Origin: Microvirga soli
GTDB taxonomy: Bacteria; Pseudomonadota; Alphaproteobacteria; Rhizobiales; Beijerinckiaceae
Length of the DNA: 35,507 bases
Assembly (NCBI RefSeq): GCF_016734765.1
Contig: NZ_JAERQE010000044.1
Location: 1 to 35,507 of the forward strand
Reading direction: 5' to 3'
The position numbers were made by a program, and so were the translations under genes. The notes below the pieces were generated by a model that saw nothing but the letters and a program-made list of their open reading frames with translations, ran no database searches and had not been told where the DNA came from. Shown piece by piece: positions 16,616-25,668 of the stretch (its first letter is position 1; every line of letters starts with the position of its first letter).

Positions 16616-17055
16616 GCCGATCCACCGCCGATGCCGGATTTACCCTCATTGAGATCCTGGTGATCGTCGCGATCCTCAGCCTCATCCCCGCCCTTGCGAG
16701 CCCACTGCTGCGCAAGCCACCCGCGCCGGCGCGCCTGAAGGCCGACGTCACACGCCTGGCCGCGGCGCTGCGGGTCACCCGCGCCGCCGCCATGGCGCAG
16801 AACCGGGACATGGATTTCGTGATCCGGCGTGGCCCCCGGACCTACGGCTCCCCCGCCATTCCCATCTCCTCGCTGGACCCGGAAGCCGACATCAGAATGA
16901 TCGCCTCGGGAGCGGGACGCTTTGTCGGTCCCGATACCATCCGCTTCTTCCCGAACGGGCAGTCCACAGGCGCCGATCTGCGCCTGCGTGTAGATCAGGC
17001 TGAGACCAGCCTTCAGGTTATCTGGGCCACCGGTCATGTTATTGTCCATCCCTAG
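16612..17055 (+). CDS. gspH: Type II secretion minor pseudopilin GspH
   Basis: A 147-residue pseudopilin with a short leader (MSRSTADAG) and the cleavage site G|FTLIEILVIVAILSL, Glu at +5. The globular domain contains RAAAMAQNRDMDF and IRFFPNGQSTGADLRLR, which matches the GspH fold (a late beta strand with FxPxGxSxG). GspH is a minor pseudopilin near the tip of the pseudopilus. The start overlaps gspF and the end overlaps gspI by 20 bases. Confidence 0.88.
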   Translation: MSRSTADAGFTLIEILVIVAILSLIPALASPLLRKPPAPARLKADVTRLAAALRVTRAAAMAQNRDMDFVIRRGPRTYGSPAIPISSLDPEADIRMIASGAGRFVGPDTIRFFPNGQSTGADLRLRVDQAETSLQVIWATGHVIVHP

Positions 17056-17467
17056 GAGGTGCCGCACCGCCACCCGGCGCCGGGCGCAGGACGGTTTTAC
17101 GCTGCTTGAATTTCTCGTCGCCTTTACCGTGCTCAGCTTGTTTCTGACGGCAGGACTTGCCGCTGTGGCTGTGGCGCTACGCGGCGACCGGCAGGCGGAG
17201 TTTCTAACGCGTGCAACCCCTCTTGCTCAGGCGAAGCTGGTGGCGGCCGGAATTGATTTCCCCCTGCGGGCCGGCGTCGTAACAGGCTCCTTCGGAAACG
17301 GCTACCTGTGGCGGGCCGAGGTGCGAAACTACCGGTCCGTACCTCTCAAGAAGGCGGGAGCACTTCATGCCTACTGGGTTGAAGTGACGGTTGCCGAGCC
17401 CTCCGGCACGGCTGGCCGTTCCCTTTCCCTGGCAACGATTGCGATGGCCCGGGAGGCGCGTCCATGA
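17036..17467 (+). CDS. gspI: Type II secretion minor pseudopilin GspI
   Basis: A 143-residue pseudopilin. The leader ends in RRRAQDG and is followed by |FTLLEFLVAFTVLSLFLTAG with Glu at +5. The globular part is short, as in GspI (LAQAKLVAAGIDFPL, then YLWRAEVRNY). GspI pairs with GspJ and GspK at the pseudopilus tip. The ATG at 17036 lies inside gspH. An AGGAGG sequence at 17053-17058 sits downstream of that ATG inside the leader, but no start codon follows it closely in frame, so I keep 17036. It overlaps gspJ by four bases. Confidence 0.85.
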   Translation: MLLSIPRRCRTATRRRAQDGFTLLEFLVAFTVLSLFLTAGLAAVAVALRGDRQAEFLTRATPLAQAKLVAAGIDFPLRAGVVTGSFGNGYLWRAEVRNYRSVPLKKAGALHAYWVEVTVAEPSGTAGRSLSLATIAMAREARP

Positions 17468-18093
17468 GAAGGCACGGCACAGATTCTTCACGAGACGGGT
17501 TTGTCCTGGCTGAGGCGCTGTTCTGTGTGATCCTGATCTCGCTCACGCTCGCGCTCGTCGGCACAACCCTGACCTTCGGTCGTCGGCTGGCGGATGTCGG
17601 GCGCGGACGCGAGCGAATCGCTCAAGTCTCGACAGGTGCTCAGGCGCTTGCCGACTGGCTCTCGCGTGCTCTGGCCGTTCAGCAGATCGCAGCCGGGGGA
17701 GGCCGCCGTGTTCTCTTCGACGGGCAAGCAGGCCGGCTGTCCTTCATGACACTCAGCCAGGGCGATGCACAACCAGGAGGGATCCTGGCCGTTACCGTAG
17801 CATTCGCCGGCTCAGAGGCAGGGCGCACAGGTGCGTTCGTGTTTGTGGCCGCGCCGGTCTCGGTCGGGGCGCGCAACTCTTCGACAGCGGCAAGGGAGCA
17901 GGTTCTGATAAATCATGTCGTAACGGGGCGGTTCCGCTATTTCGGAGCGCCGGCTGACGGAGAGGCACCGCGGTGGCTGGACCACTGGACGCAAGCCTCG
18001 CGGCTCCCGGACTTGGTGGCCCTGGACGCAACCGTGGCGCTCGGGCCGCGCCAAGAGACCATTGAACTGAAGTTCCCCGTGTACGTGCGGTAA
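17464..18093 (+). CDS. gspJ: Type II secretion minor pseudopilin GspJ
   Basis: A 209-residue pseudopilin with a short leader ending SSRDG and |FVLAEALFCVILISLTLALVG, Glu at +5. The larger globular domain contains LADWLSRALAVQQ, RVLFDGQAGRLSFMT, and a late RFRYFGAPADGE segment, typical of GspJ. It is the last rightward gene of the train. GspK, which completes the tip complex with I and J, is on the opposite strand downstream. No strong terminator with a T-run is visible just after the TAA. Confidence 0.85.
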   Translation: MRRHGTDSSRDGFVLAEALFCVILISLTLALVGTTLTFGRRLADVGRGRERIAQVSTGAQALADWLSRALAVQQIAAGGGRRVLFDGQAGRLSFMTLSQGDAQPGGILAVTVAFAGSEAGRTGAFVFVAAPVSVGARNSSTAAREQVLINHVVTGRFRYFGAPADGEAPRWLDHWTQASRLPDLVALDATVALGPRQETIELKFPVYVR

Positions 18094-18641
18094 TACCCAC
18101 CCAACCTGAGTGCCGGGTTCTGCCGGGCCATTTCGGATCCAGCGCCCGGCAGCGAGGCGGACAATGTTGAGTCCAGGGTTGTGGTTGCGATTATGTTCCC
18201 CGCCGCCGTCGCTGCAAACCCGTCGCTTGACGCTCAAGTCCTCCTCGCCCTATGGCCTGGATGCGGCCTTGCAGCCCGAGCAGGTTTGGGTGGTGTAAGC
18301 TTCGTACCCTTCGGCAGAGATCACTGCTGCGCGATCACATCTTTACCGGGATGATCCCCGCCACATGGAGCAGTTTGCGCCGAAGGAGGCTTTGCCATTG
18401 CCGACGGTGATCTGCCATGCGGATGAGATTTTGTCCACGGAATCCGCTGCAGAATGGTAAGGGGCTTCGCATGTGAATCTGTGGAAGATGTCCTTTCGCC
18501 TGTACTCGATCTTGGCCTCGATCGCCTCATAAGCGGCGTCTTACTGCGCTGTTCTGCGCGAGTGTGTTTCCTCTTCATGGCGCGCTGCAGAAATCCAGCC
18601 AAGCCTAGGTGACTTTGGCTGGAGTGTCTGAGCTTGCGGCC
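18094..18641. other. Gap between the two converging T2SS gene blocks
   Basis: About 550 bases between the converging gspJ and prepilin peptidase genes. Small open frames here lack family features. One rightward frame around 18320-18460 reads RDDPRHMEQFAPKEALPLPT and could be debris of a lost gene, but I cannot name it. The converging layout means transcription terminators for both blocks should lie here; none is obvious by eye. Confidence 0.35.
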
Positions 18642-19172
18642 TCAGGCTTGGCCTGGGAGCAACATCATCAGCCATGTATCCAATGTTTCCGACTCAGGCT
18701 CAGATGCCAGAAGCTGAACACCTGCAACGACTGTTGTGCCAAGAGCCAAGAACGGACCGAACGGGATACGGCGGTACCGATCAAAGGATCCCGCTGCTGT
18801 TTGCATGGCAAAAACGCAGAGAAGAGCAGAGATAGAAGCCGCTAGGAGGGCCGGTGCGAAGCCTTCCAAGCCCGTCCAGGTCGCTGCGGCACCCACGAAC
18901 TTAACATCTCCCCAGCCCAGTCCATCATAGCCTCGCGAAACTCGAAACAGCACCTGAACGAGGGCCAAGAGTGCAGCCGCAACAACGGATGCCGTCAAAG
19001 CCGATCTGAGATCAACAACGCCAAGTAGGAGTGACGCTGCAAGACCCGTCACGAAGATCATCGCGTTGAGGCTGTCGGGAATGATCAAGGATCGGATATC
19101 GATCACAGCCACCGGCAGTGCCAGGGCGACAAGAACGGCGAGTGCGGCAACATGGGTGATCTCGAATGTCAT
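18642..19172 (-). CDS. Short prepilin peptidase (GspO/CpaA-like, peptidase family A24)
   Basis: A 176-residue polytopic membrane protein. The two catalytic aspartates of A24 aspartic peptidases are present: IDIRSLIIPD (Asp25) and GLGWGDVKF (Asp89, the GxGD motif). About six membrane helices are visible. The N-terminal methyltransferase domain of full-length GspO/PilD is absent, as in CpaA/TadV-type enzymes. It would cleave the leaders of GspG, H, I, J and K. The ATG at 19172 is preceded by AAGGATC, a better start than the longer frame from 19280. It follows gspK by 28 bases on the same strand, so the two are co-transcribed. Confidence 0.88.
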   Translation of the reverse strand: MTFEITHVAALAVLVALALPVAVIDIRSLIIPDSLNAMIFVTGLAASLLLGVVDLRSALTASVVAAALLALVQVLFRVSRGYDGLGWGDVKFVGAAATWTGLEGFAPALLAASISALLCVFAMQTAAGSFDRYRRIPFGPFLALGTTVVAGVQLLASEPESETLDTWLMMLLPGQA

Positions 19173-19200
19173 GGAAAGATCCTTGTCGCGCGGTGTTCGA

Positions 19201-20220
19201 TCAACATGCCGAAAGGCGTGCGGTCTGCTTGTTGAGATCACGCCCGAAGCCGGTGCGCCATTCCCGGATAGCATAGCCATCTTGCAAATCAGCTGACACT
19301 TCTACAACAGCCTCTTGAGAGTAACGGGACCCGAGCCCCGTCAATACCTCACTGCTGACCACGAACGCCTTGCCAGGGGAAGCAGCAAGATAAGAGGGCG
19401 GCAGGCGACCACCAGCCGCAGCGCGTGACATCGCTGGTCCATCGGGAGTCAAAGCTGACAGAAGAGCCAAGGGAGCCAGTTCGGCATCAAAGCCGGTACT
19501 GCCGGAATGCGCTGTCACCAGCGGCAGCATGGCCCGAAACAGGCGCTGGTCCACGCCTGGCACTTGACCAAACTCGAATATTGTTCTGAAGGCTACGGCA
19601 TCTGGCAGCGCGATGCCTCGCGCACGCTGAGCTTCAGCTGCTGCCTCCCGCAATTCCAGGATGCCGTTCATCACCAGAGAGCCTGCTTGACGATCCGGAG
19701 CCAGTCGGTTCAGGGCCGTTGCGAGCAGCGCGGGAGCAGCGGTATTGAGATCGATCTTTCCTCCTTCATCTGCAACTGAGATCACCACCCTCGATCCAGC
19801 CAACGTGCAAATCACAGCGTTCTCATCTTGGCTGAAACGCCTTGATGTGGCTGCGCTTGTTGATCTGGCGAGGAGGTCCAGTAGGCCGAGGGTGACACCT
19901 GCTTTCGCCAACATCTCCGCGCGCGCCCTTTGGGCAAGATGTGAGGCCTCAATCGCGCGGTAACGGGCTGCCGAAATGTACGTGACGAACAATAGTGACA
20001 GCACGCCGATAGCCCAGATCACTGATACCAGAGCAAACCCATCCTGAGACGTCCCAGGTGGCGAGGCTGGCACGGCTGAAACTGGGCTCAAGGATTGGTG
20101 GGAATGCGTCCCGCCAACCCGTGCAGACGCGCCTGCAAGGCGATTTCGCTGTCTGCAAAAAGGCCCGCGCAGAGTCTCCAGACTGATCCAGAGCATAGTG
20201 CCTCGACTAGGATATTTCAT
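19201..20220 (-). CDS. gspK: Type II secretion minor pseudopilin GspK
   Basis: A 339-residue protein with a prepilin-like site G|FALVSVIWAIGVLSLLFVTY. Position +5 is Ser, not Glu, as is normal for GspK, which caps the pseudopilus tip. The large alpha-helical domain shows the GspK pattern VVISVADEGGKIDLNTAAPALLATAL, then GQVPGVDQRLFRAMLPLVT. The leader before the cleavage site is long (about 60 residues from 20220). An ATG at 20193 with GAGG before it is an alternative start, still leaving a long leader. Separation of gspK and the peptidase from the main block onto the opposite strand is an unusual arrangement. Confidence 0.82.
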   Translation of the reverse strand: MKYPSRGTMLWISLETLRGPFCRQRNRLAGASARVGGTHSHQSLSPVSAVPASPPGTSQDGFALVSVIWAIGVLSLLFVTYISAARYRAIEASHLAQRARAEMLAKAGVTLGLLDLLARSTSAATSRRFSQDENAVICTLAGSRVVISVADEGGKIDLNTAAPALLATALNRLAPDRQAGSLVMNGILELREAAAEAQRARGIALPDAVAFRTIFEFGQVPGVDQRLFRAMLPLVTAHSGSTGFDAELAPLALLSALTPDGPAMSRAAAGGRLPPSYLAASPGKAFVVSSEVLTGLGSRYSQEAVVEVSADLQDGYAIREWRTGFGRDLNKQTARLSAC

Positions 20221-20261
20221 GGAACCACAGGCGCTCTGGTCGGTGTGGCGGCCCTTTTTTC

Positions 20262-20930
20262 CTACTGCCTCAGAGGCGCACCCGCAGGCATCCGTCCAGC
20301 GGCTAGAAGGGCGGCCTCCACACGATTGCGAACTTGAAGCTTCTGCAGAATGTTGGTCACATGGTGCTTGATCGTCTTCTCGCTCAAGGCCAGCCTACTG
20401 CCGATTTCCTTGTTGCTGCACCCTTTGATCAAGATCGAGAGGATCTCCTCCTCCCGCACGGTGAGGTCGAACATAGGGCTGGGCTCCGGAGCTACTTTGG
20501 CCATGCTGCCATCACCTTGCATCAGAAGTTTTGCCGCGACGCTAGGCGCGACATAGTATTCGCCACGCTTCAAAGCGCGCACAGTTTGGACGAGTTCGTG
20601 CGCACTGGTTGCTCTCGTGAGAAAGCCACGCACACCCCGCCGGAGCGCCGATGGAACTTGCTCTTCACCCGCCGTTGTGGTCAGCGCCAGGAGGCTCGTG
20701 ACAGGAAACTGCACGAGCGTGTCGCCGGTACTACTGAGGGTGCTGCCAAGGATGCTTAGATCAATCACGATCACGTGGGGCTCATACTCCCTTGCGATGC
20801 GGAATGCGTCTTGAGCCGTTGTGCCTTGAGCCACCACGTCAATGTCGGAGTGCGTTTCGAGCCCGTAGATTACGCCCTCACGGAACAGAGGGTATTCATC
20901 GATCACTGCGACACGGATCTTTGTCTCCAT
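20262..20930 (-). CDS. NarL/FixJ-family response regulator (LuxR-type HTH)
   Basis: A 222-residue two-domain regulator. The receiver domain (1-120) has the acidic pair Asp11/Glu12, the phosphorylated Asp57 (VIVIDLS) and Thr84/Thr85. The conserved Lys near the end of the receiver is Arg106 (GFLTRA). The C-terminal domain (about 155-215) is a LuxR/GerE helix-turn-helix: LTVREEEILSILIKG, NKEIGSRLALSEKTIKHHV. It lies 41 bases upstream of gspK on the same strand and probably shares a transcript with gspK and the peptidase. NarL-type regulators pair with HisKA_3 kinases, and a degenerate one lies at the other end of the T2SS cluster. It may control T2SS genes. Confidence 0.88.
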   Translation of the reverse strand: METKIRVAVIDEYPLFREGVIYGLETHSDIDVVAQGTTAQDAFRIAREYEPHVIVIDLSILGSTLSSTGDTLVQFPVTSLLALTTTAGEEQVPSALRRGVRGFLTRATSAHELVQTVRALKRGEYYVAPSVAAKLLMQGDGSMAKVAPEPSPMFDLTVREEEILSILIKGCSNKEIGSRLALSEKTIKHHVTNILQKLQVRNRVEAALLAAGRMPAGAPLRQ

Positions 20931-21196
20931 TTCACCCCCCTACTCACCCCGGTCGCCTGAGAGGCCCCCGCCTCGGTCCAGTTCGCCGGCATAACCACCC
21001 CTCCGCATACGACGACATAACCTCCAGGTAAGCTTGGTCCTGCAAAATTGAACTCGGGGCAGGCAAGCAAAGGAAAGCTTAGTCTGTCAGAAGAATGTGC
21101 TCCTATTGGGACATATTCTGGCCTTATTTCCAATATCGCCTTGGCGGTATCCGACGCTATACGGTGGCGATTCAGTATTACTACGGCCGAGTCCAT
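20903..21196 (-). CDS. Possible small hypothetical protein upstream of the response regulator
   Basis: A 97-residue frame beginning MDSAVVILNRHRIASDTAK with AGAGGGAAGC before the ATG, a good ribosome binding site. It overlaps the response-regulator start by 28 bases on the same strand, which would allow coupling. Codon use is more mixed than in neighbouring genes. I recognise no family. It may be a real small gene or a random frame over the regulator's leader. Confidence 0.35.
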   Translation of the reverse strand: MDSAVVILNRHRIASDTAKAILEIRPEYVPIGAHSSDRLSFPLLACPEFNFAGPSLPGGYVVVCGGVVMPANWTEAGASQATGVSRGVKWRQRSVSQ

Positions 21197-22141
21197 GCTT
21201 CCCTCTTAAACTCCTACTAACAAGGGATAGTTGCCAGCAGCCTGACGGCTAGGCTTCGTATACCTCGAGTTGGGTAGTGGTAGAGTGCACCAGATGACAG
21301 TGCATGGTCATGGACCGAGGACGAGGTTCCTGACTTTGCCGTACGAGAACAGGCCGATGATACCGACCCACTCCGCGAAGCAGATGCCAAGCACCTCGCA
21401 AAGCGACCGGTTCCGTGCTCAAGGGCATACGTTCATAACTTTCAGCCGTGACCGGTATATCGGATCTAGGCCGGTTCGCGCCATAGGCTGGACATCCTCA
21501 ACACCTAGGGGATCCGCCCAGAGCGGCACCCTGTGCTCGCATCAGCCCCGAAGACGTGGCGCACTCCGTTGATGGTTCGAGACAATACGGCATGGTGACT
21601 GAAGTCTCAGACCAAGGTCGGACCGTTTGCCATCTTTGGGGCGGCCTCACTCAGACCTCAGACCGCGTGGCATCAGCCTTCCGACGGTGGTCGTGTAGCG
21701 CCTGCTTCGGCCAATCTTGGTCCCACTGATCCGCATCATCGGACCAGGATCGGGGGCAACGATGGATAGCGTGACATTTCACTGCCAGGGCAGAGCGGGG
21801 GCAGGCGAGGGGGCCATGTCCCGCATCCAGGGGGCAAAAAGTGGTTCAATATCCTGTGTGCCTCCGCGGGACGGCTTCCGTGTGCAGGTTGGGTTGCACT
21901 TTCCAGCCCAATGGCGGGCAGAGGCCTTCTTCGGTCGGCGATGTGCGATCATATCTCTAGCGCTTCGCTATCATTCTTCCCTTCCGACGCATCGCGCAGC
22001 CGCACCGTCAGCCCCCGACGGGTCCGGCTCGGGATATCGTCGGCGGTTCGCTGGGAGCTTAAGCCCCCTCAAGCGCCCGGCGAACCGGCTTTCTTAAGTT
22101 CCACCAACTGCATCCGTGGACGTCTCCGGCGAGGATTCGCG
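21197..22141. other. Long leader between the response regulator and the type I exporter
   Basis: About 945 bases without a supported gene. An open frame upstream of the exporter ATG (from 21911) runs in phase with it, but its composition is not protein-like, so the true start is 22142. The divergent promoters of the leftward regulator operon and the rightward exporter operon should lie here. CGAGGA precedes ATG 22142. I saw no strong repeats. Confidence 0.35.
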
Positions 22142-23992
22142 ATGTCTTCAATACCCAAAAGCCCTCACAGCATCTTGGCGTCCTTCCGAGGCGCCTTTCT
22201 CGGGGTTGCTCTGTTGAGCGGTCTTATCAACGTGCTCTACCTGTCCGGATCGGTCTTCATGATGGAGGTCTACGATCGCGTTCTGCCCAGCCGCTCGATT
22301 CCGACGCTGGTGGGTCTCTCGGTGATTGTTGTAGCCCTTTACCTATTCCAGGGCCTGTTCGAAATGATTCGTGGGCGCATCCTGGCACGGGTCGGCGCAG
22401 CCGTTGACGAAGACCTCAGTCAGCCGGTGTTTCAGAGCCAGTTGGCTGCTCCGTTACGGTCCCGCGTCGAAGGAGATGGCCAGCAGCCTCTGCGGGATCT
22501 CGACCAAATTCGAGCGTTTCTGGCCGGAGGCGGCCCCTCCGCCCTATTCGATCTGCCGTGGATCCCGCTCTATCTCATGATTTGTTTCGCGTTCCATCCT
22601 TGGATCGGTTGGTTGGCGCTTGGTGGCGCCGCACTGCTAGTCGTCCTGACCGTGCTCACCGAAATCATGACCCGCTCCGCCTCAAAAGCCGCCGTCGGCG
22701 CTGCCTTGACGCGCAACGGAATCGCCGAAGGCGCACGCCGCAATGCGGAGGTGGTGCATGCTATGGGGATGGCCAAGCGCATCGGCGGTCGCTGGAGCGA
22801 GGCCAATGGCCAATACCTCGCCCATCAGCAGCGCACGTCCGATGTCGCCGGCGGCTTCGGCGCCATGTCGAAGGTGCTGCGCATGATGCTGCAGTCGGCC
22901 GTTCTCGCGGTCGGAGCCTATCTCGTCATCGATGGCAGCGCGACGGGCGGTATTATGATTGCCTCATCGATCCTGACCTCGCGGGCCCTGGCTCCTGTCG
23001 ATCTGGCGATCGCCAACTGGAAGGGCTTTGTCAGCGCGCGGCAGGGGTGGCGCCGGCTCAAGGACCAGTTAGCCAAAGCCGCTGTGGCCGAAGCGCCGCT
23101 CAAGCTGCCAGCCCCGAAGGAATTCCTGTCGGTGGAGAGCGCCGGAACCGGCGCCCCAGGTTCGCAGCGTTTCGCGATCCAGGATATCGCGTTTCAGCTC
23201 AAGGCCGGAAACGGTTTGGGCATCATCGGACCCAGCGCCTCCGGCAAGTCGTCGCTGGCTCGCATGCTTGTGGGGGTATGGCCAACCTGGCGCGGGAAGG
23301 TGCGCTTGGATGGCGCTGCCCTGGAGCAGTGGAATTCAGAGGAACTCGGGCGCTCCATCGGCTACCTGCCCCAGGATGTGGAGCTGTTCGCCGGCACAGT
23401 CACGCAGAACATTACCCGGTTCGATCCCCGACCTGACCCCCAGGCCGTGGTGGCAGCGGCGAAGGCGGCTCAGGTGCATGACATGATTCTGCGCTTGCCT
23501 GAAGGCTATGAAACCCAAGTCGGCGATGCGGGAGCGGCCCTGTCCGGTGGTCAGCGCCAACGCATCGCTCTCGCCCGTGCACTTTACGGAGATCCCTTCT
23601 TGGTAGTCCTCGATGAGCCGAACTCCAACCTTGATGCCGAAGGCGAGCAGGCGCTCACAGCAGCCATCCAAAGCGTGAGGGCCCGCGGCGGCATTGCCAT
23701 TGTCATCGCTCACCGCCCGAGCGCCCTCGCGAGTACCGACCTCGTCATGGTCATGGCCGAGGGAAGGGTCCAGAGCTTCGGCCCTAAGGAGGAAGTTTTG
23801 GGCAAGGTGCTGCGTCCGGTCGGCGGTTCGCCGGCAGCCCCGCCAGCACCTGCCGCAAGCGAGCCGGCCCGGTGGGCCGGCCGGCCGGCCGAGGTTACTG
23901 CGACGGTTCGTGCCCCCGGCGGGATAGCGACCCCTTCAACAGCCTCAACGGCCAGTTGGAAAAATGCTCCCAGCGCAGGAGTTGCCTCATGA
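22142..23992 (+). CDS. Type I secretion ABC exporter (PrtD/HlyB-like permease-ATPase)
   Basis: A 616-residue half-transporter with no N-terminal peptidase domain. The membrane domain (about 20-310) begins with GLINVLYLSGSVFMMEVYDRVLPSR, a signature of the PrtD/AprD group. The ATPase domain has Walker A GPSASGKS (363-370), Q-loop YLPQDVELF, signature LSGGQRQR (from Leu467), Walker B VVLDEPNSNLD (Asp491-Glu492) and His524. PrtD-type exporters carry RTX proteins, often serralysin metalloproteases, straight from the cytoplasm to outside with an HlyD protein and TolC. A serralysin gene lies 9 kb downstream in this window. The C-terminal tail after the ATPase is an Ala- and Pro-rich extension. It overlaps the next gene (ATGA). 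Confidence 0.93.
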   Translation: MSSIPKSPHSILASFRGAFLGVALLSGLINVLYLSGSVFMMEVYDRVLPSRSIPTLVGLSVIVVALYLFQGLFEMIRGRILARVGAAVDEDLSQPVFQSQLAAPLRSRVEGDGQQPLRDLDQIRAFLAGGGPSALFDLPWIPLYLMICFAFHPWIGWLALGGAALLVVLTVLTEIMTRSASKAAVGAALTRNGIAEGARRNAEVVHAMGMAKRIGGRWSEANGQYLAHQQRTSDVAGGFGAMSKVLRMMLQSAVLAVGAYLVIDGSATGGIMIASSILTSRALAPVDLAIANWKGFVSARQGWRRLKDQLAKAAVAEAPLKLPAPKEFLSVESAGTGAPGSQRFAIQDIAFQLKAGNGLGIIGPSASGKSSLARMLVGVWPTWRGKVRLDGAALEQWNSEELGRSIGYLPQDVELFAGTVTQNITRFDPRPDPQAVVAAAKAAQVHDMILRLPEGYETQVGDAGAALSGGQRQRIALARALYGDPFLVVLDEPNSNLDAEGEQALTAAIQSVRARGGIAIVIAHRPSALASTDLVMVMAEGRVQSFGPKEEVLGKVLRPVGGSPAAPPAPAASEPARWAGRPAEVTATVRAPGGIATPSTASTASWKNAPSAGVAS

Positions 23993-25299
23993 TGCAAGCT
24001 ACCAAGCCTACTGCTCGCCAGTCGATCCACCGCCATGCGCGGCTGGGGCTCGCGGCCGCACTCGCACTGGTCGGTGGTCTCGGCGGTTGGGCGGCGCTCA
24101 CGGAACTGTCCGGCGCCGTGGTCGCCGGCGGGGCCGTGGTGGTCGACAGCCATGTCAAGAAGGTTCAACATCCCACTGGCGGGGTCGTTGGTGAGATCCT
24201 AGCCCGCGATGGAAGCCGGGTCCGTGCCGGCGATCTGGTGGTTCGCCTCGACGAGACAGTGGCCAAGGCCAACCTCGCCATGGTGAGCAAGAGCCTGGAT
24301 GAACTCATGGCTCGCCAAGCACGGCTAGAGGCGGAGCGTGATGGGCGCGATGCCGTGGCGTTCGCGCCAGCCTTGCAGCTGCGGCGCACCGAGCCAGACC
24401 TGGCGAGCCTTCTGGATGGGGAACTGCGCTTGTTCGACAACCGGCGGATCGCACGAGAGGGGCAGAAGGCCCAGCTTAAGGAACGCACCGCGCAGCTGCA
24501 GGAGCAGATCGATGGTCTCAAGCTGCAGGCGTCAGCGAAGAGCGACGAGATCCAGCTGATCCAGGATGAGCTCGGCGGGGTGGAGCAACTGTGGCGCAAG
24601 AACCTCGTGCCGATCACCCGCGTGACTGCCCTCAAGCGCGAGGAGACGCGGCTCAAAGGTGAGCGCGGCCAGCTAATTTCGGAGATGGCTCAGGCCAGGG
24701 GGCGGATCAGCGAAACGGCGCTGCAGATCCTCCAGATTGATCAGGATCTCCGGAGCGAGGTCTCCAAGGAAATGCGCGAGGTCCAGGCGAGGATTGCGGA
24801 ACTCGTCGAGCGCCAAGTGGCAGCACTTGACCAGCTCAAGCGGATCGACATCCGGGCCCCGCAGGATGGTGTGGTGCACCAGTCGATGGTGCATACCGTC
24901 GGAGGTGTCATCAATGCGGGCGAGCCGCTGATGCTGATTGTGCCAGAGTCAGACGATCTGTCGATCGAGGTCAAGGTGGCGACGCAGGATATCGATCAAT
25001 TGCGGCCAGGCCAGGACACGATGCTGCGCCTGTCAGCTTTCAACCAGCGCACGACGCCGGAGCTGAAGGGGCGCGTGAGCCTGATCGCGGCTGACCGAGT
25101 CACAGATCAACACAGCGGCCTTGAGTATTATCCTGTGCGCATTGCATTCGCGGAGGGTGAGCGGGAGAAGATCAGCGAGGTTCGCCTGGTGCCGGGCATG
25201 CCGGTGGAGAGCTTCATTCAAACCCATCAGCGCACCGTGCTCTCTTATCTCACGAAGCCATTGGCCGACCACCTCAGCCGTGCCTTCCGCGAAGAGTAG
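23989..25299 (+). CDS. Type I secretion membrane-fusion protein (PrtE/HlyD-like)
   Basis: A 436-residue HlyD-family adaptor. It has a short cytoplasmic N-terminus, one membrane helix (about 20-40), a first half-lipoyl segment (VKKVQHPTGGVVGEILARDGSRVRAG), a long coiled-coil hairpin (about 95-270, rich in Gln, Glu, Leu and Arg), the second half-lipoyl segment (IRAPQDGVVHQSMVHTVGG) and a beta-barrel region near the end (VPGMPVESFI). It links the ABC exporter to an outer-membrane TolC channel. The ATG at 23989 overlaps the exporter stop, so the pair is coupled. The third partner, a TolC-type outer-membrane protein, is absent from the window and is probably shared from elsewhere. Confidence 0.93.
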   Translation: MMQATKPTARQSIHRHARLGLAAALALVGGLGGWAALTELSGAVVAGGAVVVDSHVKKVQHPTGGVVGEILARDGSRVRAGDLVVRLDETVAKANLAMVSKSLDELMARQARLEAERDGRDAVAFAPALQLRRTEPDLASLLDGELRLFDNRRIAREGQKAQLKERTAQLQEQIDGLKLQASAKSDEIQLIQDELGGVEQLWRKNLVPITRVTALKREETRLKGERGQLISEMAQARGRISETALQILQIDQDLRSEVSKEMREVQARIAELVERQVAALDQLKRIDIRAPQDGVVHQSMVHTVGGVINAGEPLMLIVPESDDLSIEVKVATQDIDQLRPGQDTMLRLSAFNQRTTPELKGRVSLIAADRVTDQHSGLEYYPVRIAFAEGEREKISEVRLVPGMPVESFIQTHQRTVLSYLTKPLADHLSRAFREE

Positions 25300-25668
25300 C
25301 CGCAGCCTCATTGTGCGCCATCGGGCGCGCCGATTACTCTGCCCCGATGGTGTCGATGCGATACTTGCAAGATTGCTTCGACAAGGAAGGAGCATCGCAC
25401 CCAAACATTGGGAAGAGTTCGTCGGCTTGCTCGACGCTTAGCAAAATCTTGGTCAAAGAATACGCAACGGTGCATGAGGCGGAGTGCATTCAGCCACTCT
25501 GCCAACTTTTTCCGGTGCGGTAAGACAATGCGCCGTACATCCAAAACAGCTTAACAGCCCGTCGTGAAAAGGGCTGACTGACCGAGACCGCTATGATTCT
25601 TGGAGGTTGCTGAAGCCTGACCCGGAACCACCCTGTGCGCTCTGGCTACTGGGTAGCATAGCGGCGAT
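25300..25668. other. Unassigned DNA between the exporter operon and IS5 remnant
   Basis: About 370 bases. Rightward and leftward frames are short and have no family features. The left edge of the decayed IS5-type element is probably within it, but no inverted repeat could be recognised. The transcription terminator of the exporter operon is expected here. Confidence 0.3.

Noticed and set aside
21911..22141. 77-codon N-terminal extension of the ABC exporter
   Set aside because: The extension is Arg/Ser-rich and unlike any exporter N-terminus, while ATG 22142 has CGAGGA upstream and gives the standard PrtD start.
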